Below, in pieces: positions 16,866-28,000 of a stretch of 64,000 nucleotides of DNA; position 1 is the stretch's first letter, and each line of letters opens with the position of its first letter. Under the pieces are notes generated by a model. The model had not been told where the DNA came from. It saw nothing but the letters and a program-made list of their open reading frames with translations, and made no database searches. Source of the DNA: Marinifilum_A sediminis (GTDB lineage: Bacteria; Bacteroidota; Bacteroidia; Bacteroidales; Marinifilaceae); assembly GCA_947496465.1 (NCBI GenBank), contig CANMCX010000001.1, positions 620,001-684,000 on the forward strand, written 5' to 3'. A program made the position numbers and the translations under genes.

Positions 16866-18890
16866 CTATTGAACACTCCTTCGTTTATCGACATTAACAA
16901 TTGCTTTACTATTCGAATGTGATTGATATGGCAACGTAAAATAAAAGATAGAGCCTACTCCTTCCTCACTTTTAACCCAAATTTTACCCCCCAACATCTC
17001 AATATACGATTTAGTAATCGATAAACCCAAACCAACACCCTGTCGTGCCATTACATCCTTAATATCAGCTTGAATAAAGCGTTCAAAAATGGCATCAATA
17101 CGATCTGAAGCGATTCCGTAACCAGTGTCTCTCACATAAAATTCAAGTTCATCACCTTTCTTATTATAACCAAACTCAATAGTGCCTTTTGTCGTGTATT
17201 TAATCGCATTTTTAACCAAATTGGTTAAAATTGCAAACAACTTTTCCCTATCGGTCGTAATAATCGACTCATTATCTAATAATTCATTTTTATAATTTAG
17301 TTTTATTCCCTTTTCTTCAACTTCGGGCTTAAAAAATGTATGGATATATTCCATTTGTTCGTTGATATTTGAATCAGCTAATTCCACCTCCACTAATCCG
17401 GATTCAATCTTCGAAATATCAATAATATCATTAATGATATTCAACATTCTATTTCCGCTTTTTTCAATAATATCAATATACTTTTCCTTCTTATCTTTTC
17501 TTAATTTGTGTCCTTTCAATAGATCGGCAAAACCTAAAATACCGTTCATTGGAGTGCGTATTTCGTGACTCATATTCGCCAAAAATGCTGATTTTAAACG
17601 GTCACTTTCTTCAGCTCTGTTCTTGGCTTTAATCATTTCTGATTCTGTCTTCTTTCTTTCCGAAATATCTGTCATGGTTCCTACCATGCGCAATACCTGC
17701 CCACTGGTATGCCGCTTTACAACACTTCCACGTCCCAACACCCATTTCCATTTACCCGATTTTGTTTTTAGGCGGTGTTCCTCTTGCCAAAACTCTTTCT
17801 TTCCCACCATGTGTTCATTCAAACTTCGTAATATTAACTCTTTATCATCAGGATGAATTCTATCTCCCCACGATTCATATTTGGGTGCGATATCCTGCTC
17901 GCCTAACATTCTTGCATAAGCCGGATTAAAATAAACATGACCGGTTGGCACATCCCAATCCCACAATCCATCAGTAGTTGCTTCCATGGCTAGGCGGTGC
18001 GTTTCTTCGCTTTTTCTTAGTAGTTTATACGATTCAGTCTCTTTTGTAATATCATGAGAAGTGAAAAGAACAAATTTTGTTTCATCTTCTACTTTATGAA
18101 TAGGAGTATATGATGTTTCTGAATGATAAGGTTTATCATTTAGGTCGATACTTTCGATATACTTGATCTGTTTTTGAGTATCTGTAACTTTTTGATAATA
18201 GTTGAGGGTATATTCAAAAACCTCTTCATCAAGATGTAAGATATCCACGAGCACTTCTTTCAAATTTTTCCCAACCAAGTCCTGCTCCAATACATTTAAT
18301 CCAAACCGATTTACAGTATTGATATAAGACTTGTTTGCTGCCACAACAATAAACCTTTTGTACCCCTCATATTCTGATAAAAGTTGTGCATCCTGTGTGT
18401 TATTAAAAACTGCGGACAAATAATTCTGACTATCCTTTAGTTTAATTTCAGCCTTGTTACGTTCTGTTACATCGGTATGTGTTCCAACAATTCTTATAGC
18501 CACCCCGGTAGCATCAAAAATAGCCTCAGATCGTGATAAAACATCGACCCAATGCCCTGCCTTGTGTTTCATTTTAAATTCGAGAATCAAACGATCAATA
18601 TCCTTTGCAATAAGCTTTTGGGTTAATTCTAATGATTTTCTAACATCTTCAGGGTCGGTTAAATTTTCCCAAACAGAAAAAACATTTGAAAGCTCATGAT
18701 CCTCATATCCCAACATCTTTTTCCAACCCGGCGAAAAATAAATAGAATTGTCCTTAAGATTCCAATCGAATAATCCATCATTTGTAGCTTTCATAGCAAG
18801 CTTAAATCGTTCCTCGCTCTCTTCTAACTTTTGATAGGCTACTATTAATTTTTGTTCGGCTTCTTTAGGTTTCTGTTTATTGGATTTCAT
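16866..18890 (-). CDS. Multi-PAS sensor histidine kinase
   Basis: A 674-residue, probably cytoplasmic sensor kinase with no membrane segment. Three PAS/PAC units are seen (about residues 25-150, 155-290 and 295-415): the first and third share the TDGLFDWN / TDGLWDWD pattern of PAS_3 domains. The dimerisation domain has the phospho-acceptor histidine in MSHEIRTPMNG (about 443-453) and the ATPase domain has DTGYGIA, IFERF and GVGLGLSI. There is no receiver domain and no neighbouring response regulator, so the partner is elsewhere. A GTG at 18896 is possible; the ATG at 18890 is preferred. The ligand is unknown. Confidence 0.93.
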   Translation of the reverse strand: MKSNKQKPKEAEQKLIVAYQKLEESEERFKLAMKATNDGLFDWNLKDNSIYFSPGWKKMLGYEDHELSNVFSVWENLTDPEDVRKSLELTQKLIAKDIDRLILEFKMKHKAGHWVDVLSRSEAIFDATGVAIRIVGTHTDVTERNKAEIKLKDSQNYLSAVFNNTQDAQLLSEYEGYKRFIVVAANKSYINTVNRFGLNVLEQDLVGKNLKEVLVDILHLDEEVFEYTLNYYQKVTDTQKQIKYIESIDLNDKPYHSETSYTPIHKVEDETKFVLFTSHDITKETESYKLLRKSEETHRLAMEATTDGLWDWDVPTGHVYFNPAYARMLGEQDIAPKYESWGDRIHPDDKELILRSLNEHMVGKKEFWQEEHRLKTKSGKWKWVLGRGSVVKRHTSGQVLRMVGTMTDISERKKTESEMIKAKNRAEESDRLKSAFLANMSHEIRTPMNGILGFADLLKGHKLRKDKKEKYIDIIEKSGNRMLNIINDIIDISKIESGLVEVELADSNINEQMEYIHTFFKPEVEEKGIKLNYKNELLDNESIITTDREKLFAILTNLVKNAIKYTTKGTIEFGYNKKGDELEFYVRDTGYGIASDRIDAIFERFIQADIKDVMARQGVGLGLSITKSYIEMLGGKIWVKSEEGVGSIFYFTLPYQSHSNSKAIVNVDKRRSVQ

Positions 18891-19180
18891 AACCACATCC
18901 TTAATTTCGGTGCTCTTTTACAAACAATATTTAGGTTATACACAGATTACCAACTTAAACTAGTCAGTTCTCTTGTATCAGAAGAATAGGGGTCGGTACA
19001 GTTAGTTTTCATTTATTAAAAACACTAACTTAATATAACAATTTAATTGGAAAACTCAGCAATATTTTTTATCTATACTTCATGTTTTCAGCTCCATACA
19101 CAAACATCACGCTTAAAATATTATCAAGGCTTGATTTAAATATTTTTAGAACACGTAACAAATTATACCAACCGGGTTTC
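18891..19180. other. Gene-free stretch between the sensor kinase and ChaN-like genes
   Basis: About 290 AT-rich bases between two minus-strand genes. It must contain the kinase promoter and the end of the ChaN-like transcript. I saw no clear hairpin, repeat or open frame. Confidence 0.4.
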
Positions 19181-20038
19181 TTAATAAGTCTTTGTCATAT
19201 CCTCGCGAACTACAATCACATAATTGTTCTTGCCTTTTAGTTTGGAATCCATTTTTTTAAGTTGATCGGCTGTTGCGGTGTAAATTGTTGCAATTTTCAA
19301 ATCTGGATTCGCCTGCTTCAAGTACCAAACAATACCTTCGTAGTTATTTGAATGATAAGCTCCATTGTAGTGGAGGAATTGCTGACCTTGCTTCCAATTC
19401 GCCAATATAAAATGTGCCATAGTAGCATCTTTTATTGCCTGTGCTTTTGGGAAATTATCCATCATTTCGCTACTCATGTGCATGTCCATTTCTTTCATTG
19501 CCTTGTAGCCTGGCAATTCTGCATCGTAAGCAATTGGTTGAGGAGCTATCCATGCTTTTTCCTCATCGCTTAGTTCTTCAAGTACTTTAAATCCACCTTT
19601 AAATACTTTAGATGCATATCGTCTTGGAACATTGCTTGCTACAAAATGCAGATTGTTATCTTTTGCAAAATCTAGCAATGGCTTATAGTCGGTCTTGAAA
19701 TTTTTCCACAAACGAGCAGTATCTACAAATTCCTCTACCGATAACTTTTCTTTCAAATAAGCCGTAAGAAGTTCCTGATTATCCGTTTCGAACATTTCAG
19801 CTCCAAGCACCAGACTTTCTTCTTTTAACTCAAACAAATCTTTTGTAACCTGCAATTCCAGCCAATGAGCAATGGCATTGTTGTGCAGTTCTCCAAACAG
19901 AACCACATCGACATCGGCAATCTGCTTAATCATTTTCTGATAACGGATCGGTTTACCGTTCTCTTTAAATATTCTGTAAGTAGGATTTCCATTACTGAAA
20001 GCAAAACAAATGATAGCGAGGAATAAGATTTTTCTCAT
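19181..20038 (-). CDS. ChaN-family protein (haem-associated / Tiki-like fold)
   Basis: A 285-residue exported protein with a signal peptide (residues 1-17) and no lipobox cysteine. The ChaN signatures are clear: DVVLFGELHNNAIAHWLE near the N-terminus, AEMFE, the central MDMHMSS methionine/histidine stretch and HYNGAYHSNNYEGIVWYLK near the C-terminus. The family has been linked to haem uptake in Campylobacter and, by fold, to Tiki-type metalloproteases; which applies here is not clear. Genes on either side do not point to iron uptake. Confidence 0.85.
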   Translation of the reverse strand: MRKILFLAIICFAFSNGNPTYRIFKENGKPIRYQKMIKQIADVDVVLFGELHNNAIAHWLELQVTKDLFELKEESLVLGAEMFETDNQELLTAYLKEKLSVEEFVDTARLWKNFKTDYKPLLDFAKDNNLHFVASNVPRRYASKVFKGGFKVLEELSDEEKAWIAPQPIAYDAELPGYKAMKEMDMHMSSEMMDNFPKAQAIKDATMAHFILANWKQGQQFLHYNGAYHSNNYEGIVWYLKQANPDLKIATIYTATADQLKKMDSKLKGKNNYVIVVREDMTKTY

Positions 20039-20084
20039 TGGTGATAGGTTTTATGAACCTATCTAAGATATTGAAAATATTAAT

Positions 20085-20112
20085 AAAAATGCCCTTGAAT
20101 TAATTCATGGGC
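20085..20112 (-). terminator. Intrinsic terminator after the lipoprotein gene
   Basis: GCCC-TTGAATTAATTCA-TGGGC (20091-20112) is a nearly perfect palindrome. On the minus strand it is followed by ATTTTTATT. Confidence 0.65.
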
Positions 20113-20136
20113 AGTGGATAAAAAATACTGTGCTTT

Positions 20137-20865
20137 TTATTTTATTAGTTCTTCATAAACCTCATCGTTAAAAATTACGATTGGATCCTCTTCGGTTAGT
20201 AAATTGTATTCGTATAAATTGATTCCATCTCCTTTATCGAATTTTCCATTTTTATTTAAATCAATCATTGTTCTAAAGTACATTAAGCCTGATACGGGTT
20301 TAACACTCCAATCTTTCAAATGCTCCGATGATGGACTTAATCTTTTAAAATTACTACCATCCGATGCCGATAAATACAATACAGCCATATCATTTTCATC
20401 AAGAATGTTATCCATGCTTGTATCATTTTCAATAACCCGATATACAAATCGATCTTTTGCATGAATGGTATCTAAACGATACAGGTAATTAACTCCATCA
20501 ATCTTAAGAGTTTTATTGGTAAGCAATTTAAATTCCTGTTTCCCTTTGGATCTGATCATTAAATTATCCAATATCCCTCCTAAATAATTCCCACTTACAT
20601 AACCCATTTTATATGATCCACTACTCCCTGAATAAGATCCTTTCAACCTTACACTTTTACGAAAACTTTCTTCAGAATAACCAATTGGAAAATACAAATA
20701 ATCCAAATCTTCGAAAGTAAAAGGCAAACTCGAAAGGATTTTATTATCATTTGTTAATGCAATGTTTTCAGAATTATCTTTATCTGATTGATTAAACACG
20801 ACCTCAGTTTTGTCATAACAAGATGTCACTAAAACAAGGCATAAGCTTAGAAGAAAAATTCTCAT
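20137..20865 (-). CDS. Lipoprotein of unknown function
   Basis: A 242-residue protein with a type II signal peptide and lipobox LVTSC (cysteine 16), so it should be anchored in a membrane facing the periplasm or outside. The mature part is beta-rich, and contains two short acidic Asp-rich loops, DLNKNGKFDKGDG and ILDENDM, that resemble EF-hand-like calcium sites (dockerin style). I do not recognise the family. It ends with its own terminator and appears to be transcribed alone. Confidence 0.75.
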   Translation of the reverse strand: MRIFLLSLCLVLVTSCYDKTEVVFNQSDKDNSENIALTNDNKILSSLPFTFEDLDYLYFPIGYSEESFRKSVRLKGSYSGSSGSYKMGYVSGNYLGGILDNLMIRSKGKQEFKLLTNKTLKIDGVNYLYRLDTIHAKDRFVYRVIENDTSMDNILDENDMAVLYLSASDGSNFKRLSPSSEHLKDWSVKPVSGLMYFRTMIDLNKNGKFDKGDGINLYEYNLLTEEDPIVIFNDEVYEELIK

Positions 20866-21002
20866 TATTTTGGAGTTTTGATTCGTAAAGTTTGAATTTA
20901 GGAAAAGTCGACCTGATAAACAAAAAGATAAATATTTACAATCGAATTTTTTCGATATGAATAATAAACCATCGCATCAAAAAAGAAAAACTTATACAAG
21001 TT

Positions 21003-22454
21003 TCAAGAAATTTGATTTGCTTTTTTACTAATACACAACAAACCAATAAAGGTTAATAGTCCATTAATCATTAGCAATTCAAATCCAATTGAAATGCCAA
21101 ACCAGTCCATAGAATTATCCTTTAAAATGTAGCAGACAATAGGTGACAAAATTGCAATATATGGAACCAATTGATCCTTTACTTTTAATTTAGTAAACAA
21201 GCCAAATGCATACAAACCAAGTAAAGGACCGTAAGTATATCCGGCAACAGTAAATATGGCTGCAATTACCGAATCGTCATTTATAATTCTAAAAATCATT
21301 ATTACAACAAGTAATAAAGCTGAAAATAAAATATGTGATTGTCGACGCAGTTTTCGAGTTTTTGCCTCATCCTTTTCATCTGCTCCTAAAATATCAACCG
21401 TAAAGGAAGTTGTTAAGGAAGTTAAAGCCGAATCGGCACTTGAGTATGCCGCAGCCATTAAACCGACTAAAAAGAAAAGACTTACAACAGGTCCTAAATG
21501 CTGAGTTGCTAACATCGGAAACAAGTCATCTCCTCTTTCAGGAATGGCAATGCCTTCGTGTTGAGCAAAAAGAATAAGAAGAGCTCCTAATACTAAAAAT
21601 AATAGGTTTGCTGGTATAAAAGCAAATCCATACCAGTACATGTTCTTTTTGGCTTCACCTAAATTTTTACAACTCAAGTTTTTTTGCATCATATCCTGGT
21701 CTAATCCAGTCATTACAATTGTAATAAAGGCTCCAGTTAAAAACTGCTTAAAGAAATTCTGTTTACTTTGCCAATCATCAAATATAAATACTTGCGAATA
21801 TTCACTTTTACTAATCATAGCGCTTAAGCCAGATATATCGAGTTGAAGTTTATCCATTATCAAATAAATACTCACACCAACAGCTAATAGCATGAAAAGC
21901 GTTTGTAAAGTATCTGTCCATACTATCGTTTTAATCCCACCTTTAAAAGTGTACAGCCAAATCAGTAAAATTGTTATGATTACTGTTACGGCAAAAGGAA
22001 TTCCCCAGGCATCGAACACTGTAATTTGCAATACATTTGCCATTAAAAACAACCGAAAAGAAGCTCCAATGGTTCGTGAGAGTAAGAAAAAAGACGCACC
22101 GGTTTTATAAGCTATTTTGCCAAATCTCCCATCTAAATAAGTATAGATTGAAGTAAGATTTAATTTGTAATAAAGCGGCAATAGAATATTAGCTACGACT
22201 ATATATCCTAACATGTATCCCAAAACCATTTGCATGTATGTAAAATCAATAGACTTTACCCAGCCAGGAACCGAAATAAAAGTAACACCAGATAAGGAAG
22301 CGCCAACCATTCCAAAAGCCACAACATACCAAGGCGATTGTTTGTTACCCACAAAAAATCCTTTGTTATCAGCTTTTCTTCCGGTGAAATATGAAATCAA
22401 CAGTAAAAGGGCAAAATACCCAACAACTACAGATAGAATGGTAATTGGTGACAC
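21003..22454 (-). CDS. Sodium:solute symporter (SSS family)
   Basis: A 483-residue inner-membrane transporter with about 13 membrane segments and no obvious soluble domain. SSS-family features include the N-terminal GRKADNKGFFVGNKQSPWYVVAFGMVGASLSGVTF region, the long TM regions and GLMAAAYSSADSALTSLTTSF, where the serine/aspartate stretch supports sodium coordination. The start is GTG (a stop codon lies just upstream, and no in-frame ATG is near). The solute cannot be predicted. It fits the sodium-based energetics seen elsewhere in the window. Confidence 0.92.
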   Translation of the reverse strand: MSPITILSVVVGYFALLLLISYFTGRKADNKGFFVGNKQSPWYVVAFGMVGASLSGVTFISVPGWVKSIDFTYMQMVLGYMLGYIVVANILLPLYYKLNLTSIYTYLDGRFGKIAYKTGASFFLLSRTIGASFRLFLMANVLQITVFDAWGIPFAVTVIITILLIWLYTFKGGIKTIVWTDTLQTLFMLLAVGVSIYLIMDKLQLDISGLSAMISKSEYSQVFIFDDWQSKQNFFKQFLTGAFITIVMTGLDQDMMQKNLSCKNLGEAKKNMYWYGFAFIPANLLFLVLGALLILFAQHEGIAIPERGDDLFPMLATQHLGPVVSLFFLVGLMAAAYSSADSALTSLTTSFTVDILGADEKDEAKTRKLRRQSHILFSALLLVVIMIFRIINDDSVIAAIFTVAGYTYGPLLGLYAFGLFTKLKVKDQLVPYIAILSPIVCYILKDNSMDWFGISIGFELLMINGLLTFIGLLCISKKANQIS

Positions 22455-22583
22455 AGGCTAAATTTTAGAATGAATCTCAAAAATAGGCAAAGCGTTGATT
22501 TAATCAAATCCCATGGATTAGAGAAAATCCTACGATTTTCGTATAAATTGTTACTTTTGGTGACAGAAACGAATTGATGACAG

Positions 22584-23207
22584 ATGAGCTACACTAATTT
22601 TCCTTCTAAATTGCTTGAGAATGCAGTTGCTGAATTTTCAAAACTTCCTGGCATTGGAAGAAAAACAGCTCTGCGCTTGGTTTTACATTTGCTAAACCAA
22701 CCCAAGGAAGATGTACATCGTTTTGGCGCATCCATCACCCAACTTCGCGATGAAATAAAACATTGTACTTCCTGCTATAACATTTCAGATACTGAGGTTT
22801 GCGACATTTGTGCCAATCCAAAACGTGATCACGAAACAATCTGTGTTGTAGAAAGTATTCGAGATGTAATGTCTATAGAAAGAACTCAGCAATACAATGG
22901 AATTTATCATGTATTAGGTGGCATTATTTCACCAATGGATGGTGTTGGTCCTAGCGATTTGCAAATTGATCCCCTTATTAAAAAAGCCAAAGAAGGTAAA
23001 ATGAAAGAAGTAATTTTAGCTTTAAGCACCACAATGGAAGGCGATACTACCAACTTTTTTCTTTACAAAAAGATGAACAAATTCGAACTGAATATCACTA
23101 CAATTGCACGAGGTGTTTCCATTGGTGACGAATTGGAATATACCGATGAAATTACTTTAGGTAGATCAATTCTTCATAGAACTCCTTTTGATCAGAATTT
23201 AAAATAA
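22584..23207 (+). CDS. recR: Recombination mediator protein RecR
   Basis: Works with RecO/RecF to load RecA on gapped DNA during recombinational repair. At 207 residues it has full length. The N-terminal helix-hairpin-helix (KLPGIGRKTALRLVLHLL), the four-cysteine zinc finger (C-TSC-...-C-DIC, residues about 57-73) and the Toprim domain (CVVESIRDVMSIERTQQYNGIYHVLGG) are all present. It is a single gene between the divergent symporter and the downstream E2 gene. Confidence 0.97.
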   Translation: MSYTNFPSKLLENAVAEFSKLPGIGRKTALRLVLHLLNQPKEDVHRFGASITQLRDEIKHCTSCYNISDTEVCDICANPKRDHETICVVESIRDVMSIERTQQYNGIYHVLGGIISPMDGVGPSDLQIDPLIKKAKEGKMKEVILALSTTMEGDTTNFFLYKKMNKFELNITTIARGVSIGDELEYTDEITLGRSILHRTPFDQNLK

Positions 23208-23316
23208 ACAATTCTAAAAATTCAGTAATTCGTAAGGTTCCTAATAGCCCCACCAACTTTTTGCTTTCATCTTATAACTTTTTACTATCTGCTTATCGAT
23301 AAATAGAATCTTAAGA

Positions 23317-23324
23317 TACGTTTG
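23317..23324 (+). promoter_or_regulatory. Candidate -7 element before the E2 gene
   Basis: TACGTTTG is a full TAnnTTTG match, 160 bases before the ATG at 23484. A second weaker element, TAAATTCG (23344-23351), lies closer. Either would leave a leader of over 100 bases. Confidence 0.3.
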
Positions 23325-23483
23325 TCTTTTTCTGCATTTTTATTAAATTCGCATAGTATTTAGACTAAATAAACACAATCATAAACAACACTAACTCCGA
23401 TTTGTATTTAGATTCTGTGATTAACAATTTTAAATATCCATCGGCTTTGCCTATCTTCATAGGTATCAAAAAAACAATCACAC

Positions 23484-24788
23484 ATGGCTAAAATAGAAAT
23501 TCTGATTCCTGCTATGGGGGAAGGAATCACTGAAGCAACCGTTACTCAATTCCTAAAAAAAGAGGGTGATTTTGTAGAAGAAGAAGAATCCTTAATGGAA
23601 ATTGCAACTGATAAAGTTGACTCTGAAATTCCTGCACCACAAAGTGGTAAAATCGCAAAATTCCTTGTTGCAGAGGGAGATGTTGCCCAAGTTGGTGAGA
23701 TAGTCGCAATTATAGTACCTGAAGGAGAAGATCTAAATGAAGAGGAAGCTACTGTTTCTGTAAAAAAGCCAGTTGAAGAAGAAATAGTATTTGAAATTCC
23801 GAAGGAAATTTCGAATTCAGAATCGGAACCAAAACTAACAAGCAAAACCGAGAACGGATCGTTCATTTCTCCTTTAGTCCGCAAAATTGCTCAAGAAGAA
23901 AACATCAGTTTACAAGAATTGAATTCCTTAGAAGGTTCGGGGGAACACAAGAGAATTACAAAAAAGGATATTCTGCAATTTATCGAAGATAAAAAGTCGA
24001 CTCCTATAGTGAAAGAGCCTATTGTTGCTCCTGTAAGTTCTTCAGTTGTTGCTCCTGTTCAGAAATCTTATGATGGTGAAAATGTGGAAATTATTGAAAT
24101 GGATCGTATGCGTAAATTAATTGCGCAATACATGGTCAATTCTAAACAAGTTTCGCCTCATGTCACTTCATTTATTGATGTTGATGTTACTGGTTTGGTA
24201 CAATGGAGAAATAAAGTAAAGAATGAATTTTTGCAGAAAGAAGGTCAGAAATTAACCTTCACTCCTATTTTTGTTGAAGCTGTTACTAAAGCTTTGAAAG
24301 ACTATCCAATGGTTAATGTTTCGGTTGATGGAGATAAAATCATTCGTAAAAAATTCATCAATATTGGAATGGCTACTGCGCTGCCAAGTGGCAATTTAAT
24401 TGTTCCAGTTATTAAATCTGCAGATGAGAAAAACCTGACCGGCATTACCAAAACGGTTAATGATTTAGCAGACAGAGCTCGTTCAAACAATCTACAACCG
24501 GATGAAATTAAAGGAAGTACATTTACCATTACCAATTTAGGTGCTTTTGGTAGCACAACTGGTACTCCTATTATTAATCAGCCTGAGGTTGCAATTTTAG
24601 CCGTTGGAGCAATAAAAAAGAAACCTGCTGTAATTGAAACACCGCAAGGAGACACAATTGGAATCAGGAATATTATGGTTCTTTCTCTTTCTTACGATCA
24701 TCGCGTGGTAGATGGTGCTTTAGGTGGAATGTTCCTAAAAAGAATTGCTGAATACCTGGAGAATTTCGATATCAGCAGAACTGTATAA
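23484..24788 (+). CDS. 2-oxoacid dehydrogenase E2 component (lipoyl acyltransferase)
   Basis: Core subunit of a branched-chain or pyruvate-type 2-oxoacid dehydrogenase; it moves the acyl group from E1 to CoA. Domains in order: one lipoyl domain (1-80) with the lipoylated lysine in EIATDKVDSEIP, a Pro/Val-rich linker, a peripheral subunit-binding domain (about 131-165, SPLVRKIAQEENISLQEL), a second linker, and the catalytic domain (about 205-430) with the active-site SYDHRVVDGALGG. A single lipoyl domain and neighbours do not settle the substrate. The fused E1 at 40123-42567 is a likely partner although it lies 16 kb away. Confidence 0.93.
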   Translation: MAKIEILIPAMGEGITEATVTQFLKKEGDFVEEEESLMEIATDKVDSEIPAPQSGKIAKFLVAEGDVAQVGEIVAIIVPEGEDLNEEEATVSVKKPVEEEIVFEIPKEISNSESEPKLTSKTENGSFISPLVRKIAQEENISLQELNSLEGSGEHKRITKKDILQFIEDKKSTPIVKEPIVAPVSSSVVAPVQKSYDGENVEIIEMDRMRKLIAQYMVNSKQVSPHVTSFIDVDVTGLVQWRNKVKNEFLQKEGQKLTFTPIFVEAVTKALKDYPMVNVSVDGDKIIRKKFINIGMATALPSGNLIVPVIKSADEKNLTGITKTVNDLADRARSNNLQPDEIKGSTFTITNLGAFGSTTGTPIINQPEVAILAVGAIKKKPAVIETPQGDTIGIRNIMVLSLSYDHRVVDGALGGMFLKRIAEYLENFDISRTV

Positions 24789-24812
24789 TCTTACAAATAC
24801 ACTATAAAAAGA

Positions 24813-24840
24813 GCCGTTGAACCTAGTTCAGCGGTTTTTT
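24813..24840 (+). terminator. Intrinsic terminator after the E2 gene
   Basis: CCGTTGAAC (24814-24822) pairs with GTTCAGCGG (24826-24834, one G-U pair) and six T follow. Confidence 0.85.
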
Positions 24841-25075
24841 ATTGCCCCGAATTAAGCAATTACTCAAAAATTGTAATTTTTTTATCCGAATTGCAATCGA
24901 AAGTAGTTTTATGTTCCTTACTTTTATAAGATTTTAGAAATAGCTGGTAAAAGGTACTTTTTTATTAACAAATTGGTATTTTTTACTAAATCTCTATTGA
25001 ATATTAACTCGTATCTGTTATATTTAGTTATTGTTAATTAATTTAAACCATATAAACTGCCCTACAGACCTTTGT

Positions 25076-28000
25076 TTGAATAAGAATTCTTCACTTACGA
25101 AGTTCTTGTTTATGGTCCTACTCTCTATTTTAATAGGGGTGTGTACCCCATACTCTCTTAATGCCAGTCCCAAAAAACAAAAGATTGCAGATAAGAGAAG
25201 GTATCAATTAGCAGAAAGATTTCTAGAAAATGGAAATTATTCCAAAGCTGCTGGTATATACAGAGAACTTTTAGAGCAATCCTCGCGAAATGCAGATCTT
25301 AATTTTAAATTAGGTGTTTGCTACCTAAACATCGTATCGGAAAAAGGAAAAGCCGTTGCCTACCTTGAAAAATCAATTCAGTACACTAACTCAAAGAACA
25401 ATGTTTCAATGGATGTGTACTACAATCTTGCAAAAGCATATCATACCAACTATCAATTTAGAGAAGCATTAAGGGTTTACAAAGATTTACTACAAATCAT
25501 TTCACCACAAAACACCAGTTTCAGAAATGAAATTCAACGTGAAATTAAAATGTGTAAGAATGGATTGGAATTGGTCAAAAATCCGATCAATATCTCTATC
25601 GTAAATCTGGGAAATAAAATTAATACTGAATTTGCTGAACACAGTCCTGGAGTTACTGCTGATGAAAGTACAATGGTTTTTACTTCAAGAAGAAACGGAA
25701 CCGGTAGTAAAATTGACATAGATGGACAATATTTCGAAGATATTTACATTTCACATTTGGTAAATGGCTCCTGGTCCATGCCAACAGGTATCGCCAATTT
25801 AAATACCATCGATCACGATGCCTCTATCTCAATATCCGCTGACGGACAAGAACTATATATATACAAAGCAGGATATTTAAATCGAAAAGAATCTGAAGGT
25901 GGAGACATTTATGTGAGTAAATTAAATGGTAGTACATGGTCTGATCCTAAAAAACTTGGACCAAACATCAACTCTAAAAGTAAAGAGAGTCATATTTCTG
26001 TTTCGGCTGATAGTAGAACCATTTATTTTTCGAGCGACCGTCCTGGCGGATATGGTGGAATGGATGTCTATACTGTTACCAAACTTCCTAACGGAAAATG
26101 GGGAAAAGCCAAAAATCTAGGTCCCGCAATCAATACTGAATACAACGATGATGCTCCTTTTATTCATCCTGATGGGAAGACACTTTACTTTAGTTCAGCC
26201 GGTCATAAAACTATGGGTGGTTTAGATATCTTTAAAAGTGTGAAAATTAAGGGAAGATGGACAACTCCTATAAATATTGGTTATCCAATTAATTCGACTG
26301 ATGACGATATTTATTACACGCCAACACCTGATGGAAAGCGAGCTTATTTCGCTTCTTATAGAAAAGGTAGTTTGGGACGAACCGATATTTTCCTAATAAA
26401 AACTCCCGACGCCGATAAGGTTGGATTATTTGTTTTAAAAGGAAAAATTGTGACCTCAAATGGTACTCCTGTTGGAAATTCCAAGATTACGGTAAGTCAA
26501 AACAATCAAACCATTGGAATTTATACTCCGAATTCAGCAACAGGAAAATTCCTGTTTATTATCGATGCTGGAAAAAAATATGATATTGAAATTGTAGCCG
26601 AAGGATATCGTACGCTTCGTACAGTTTTAAATATTCCACCTGAGTTTGCCAATAAGGAAAACCACAGTGTAATTACCTTATTGCCACTCACATTAAGAAC
26701 TAAGGATGAACCAGATTATCCTCAAACTATTGAGTTGATCGATTTTGAAGAGAGTAAATTGAATGAAGTTGGTTCTATTGCTTCCAAGGTAGATTCAATT
26801 CCTGAGGATAAAACATTTACTGAACCATTAACAAAAGACAGTATTTTGACTGAACCTAGCACAAAAGCTGTGGATGAGATCATCAACAATATGGTTCAAA
26901 AAGACAGTTTAACTTCGGTTAAAAAACCTATTACAAAAGTTGAGGATAAAAAGGAAACTAATACACCTAATCAGAAATCGACAACTAGTGGAAGTGATAC
27001 AAAAACTTTTACTCCAATAGTCCCAAAAGTTACTCCTGGACTTCCTGTAATTGGAGCAAACAAGAAAAAAACAAATACCAATAGAAAAGAGGAAGAAAAG
27101 AAAAAGACAATCAATAAGAAGAAAATAATTACTGATAAAAAACTGAGTAAAGGTTCCGCTATTGACAATCAAAAAGCAAATGTGGAAGCAATTGCAGCAG
27201 GTGATCTTGCCTTTACTTTGGACTTAGGAAACTTTAATTCGCCTCAACCAGAATTGTTTGAAGAACTTGCTGGAGTTATCGAAACGCTTGGTCCTAATAA
27301 GCGTTATCATTATACCTACGGAAAATTTAAAAATTATAAAGAAGCCTCAAAAGCGCAAAAAACAATTGTTAAAAAAGGGTTTAAAACTACAAAAATCAGA
27401 ATTTTATCTAAAAACAATTTGGTGAAAGAAAAATCTGGTGGTGAAACCTATTATACCATTCAGATTATGGCATTAAACCTGCCAATTGAAGCTGAATTTT
27501 TCGATAATCTTGACAATGTAAAAGTTTTTAAAGGTAGTGATGGATTTACACGATATACCTATCGTAAATTCAAGTCATATCACAAAGCTATTCAAGAAAT
27601 GAATCGTTTGATTCGAATGGGATATTGGGACGCTTTTGTTCGTACGGTGATCAATGATCAATTACTGTATTCGGGTATGAAATATCGCGAAAACTCAAAC
27701 TATACCATTCAGTTAATGGCCCTAAGACATCCTCGCCCTTTGTCCTATTTTAAAGATTTGGGTAATGTAAATATGTTCGTTGACCAAAACGGTCTGTACA
27801 GATATACCTTTGGATCATATTCTTCCAAGAGTGAGGCTATAAGAGATTTGGGAACTGCTCTTAAAAATGGGTATTGGGATGCTTTCGTGAGAAAATCGTT
27901 ACACGGTGAAAGCTTACCTGAAAATAAAGTGGGTAATAATTCGAATTATTATACCATACAGGTAATGGCATTGCAAAATGCCCGCCCATTAAATTATTTT

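Noticed and set aside
26909..27172. Two overlapping minus-strand frames within the large SPOR-repeat gene
   Set aside because: They mirror the lysine/threonine-rich linker and have phenylalanine- and serine-rich compositions expected from the complement.
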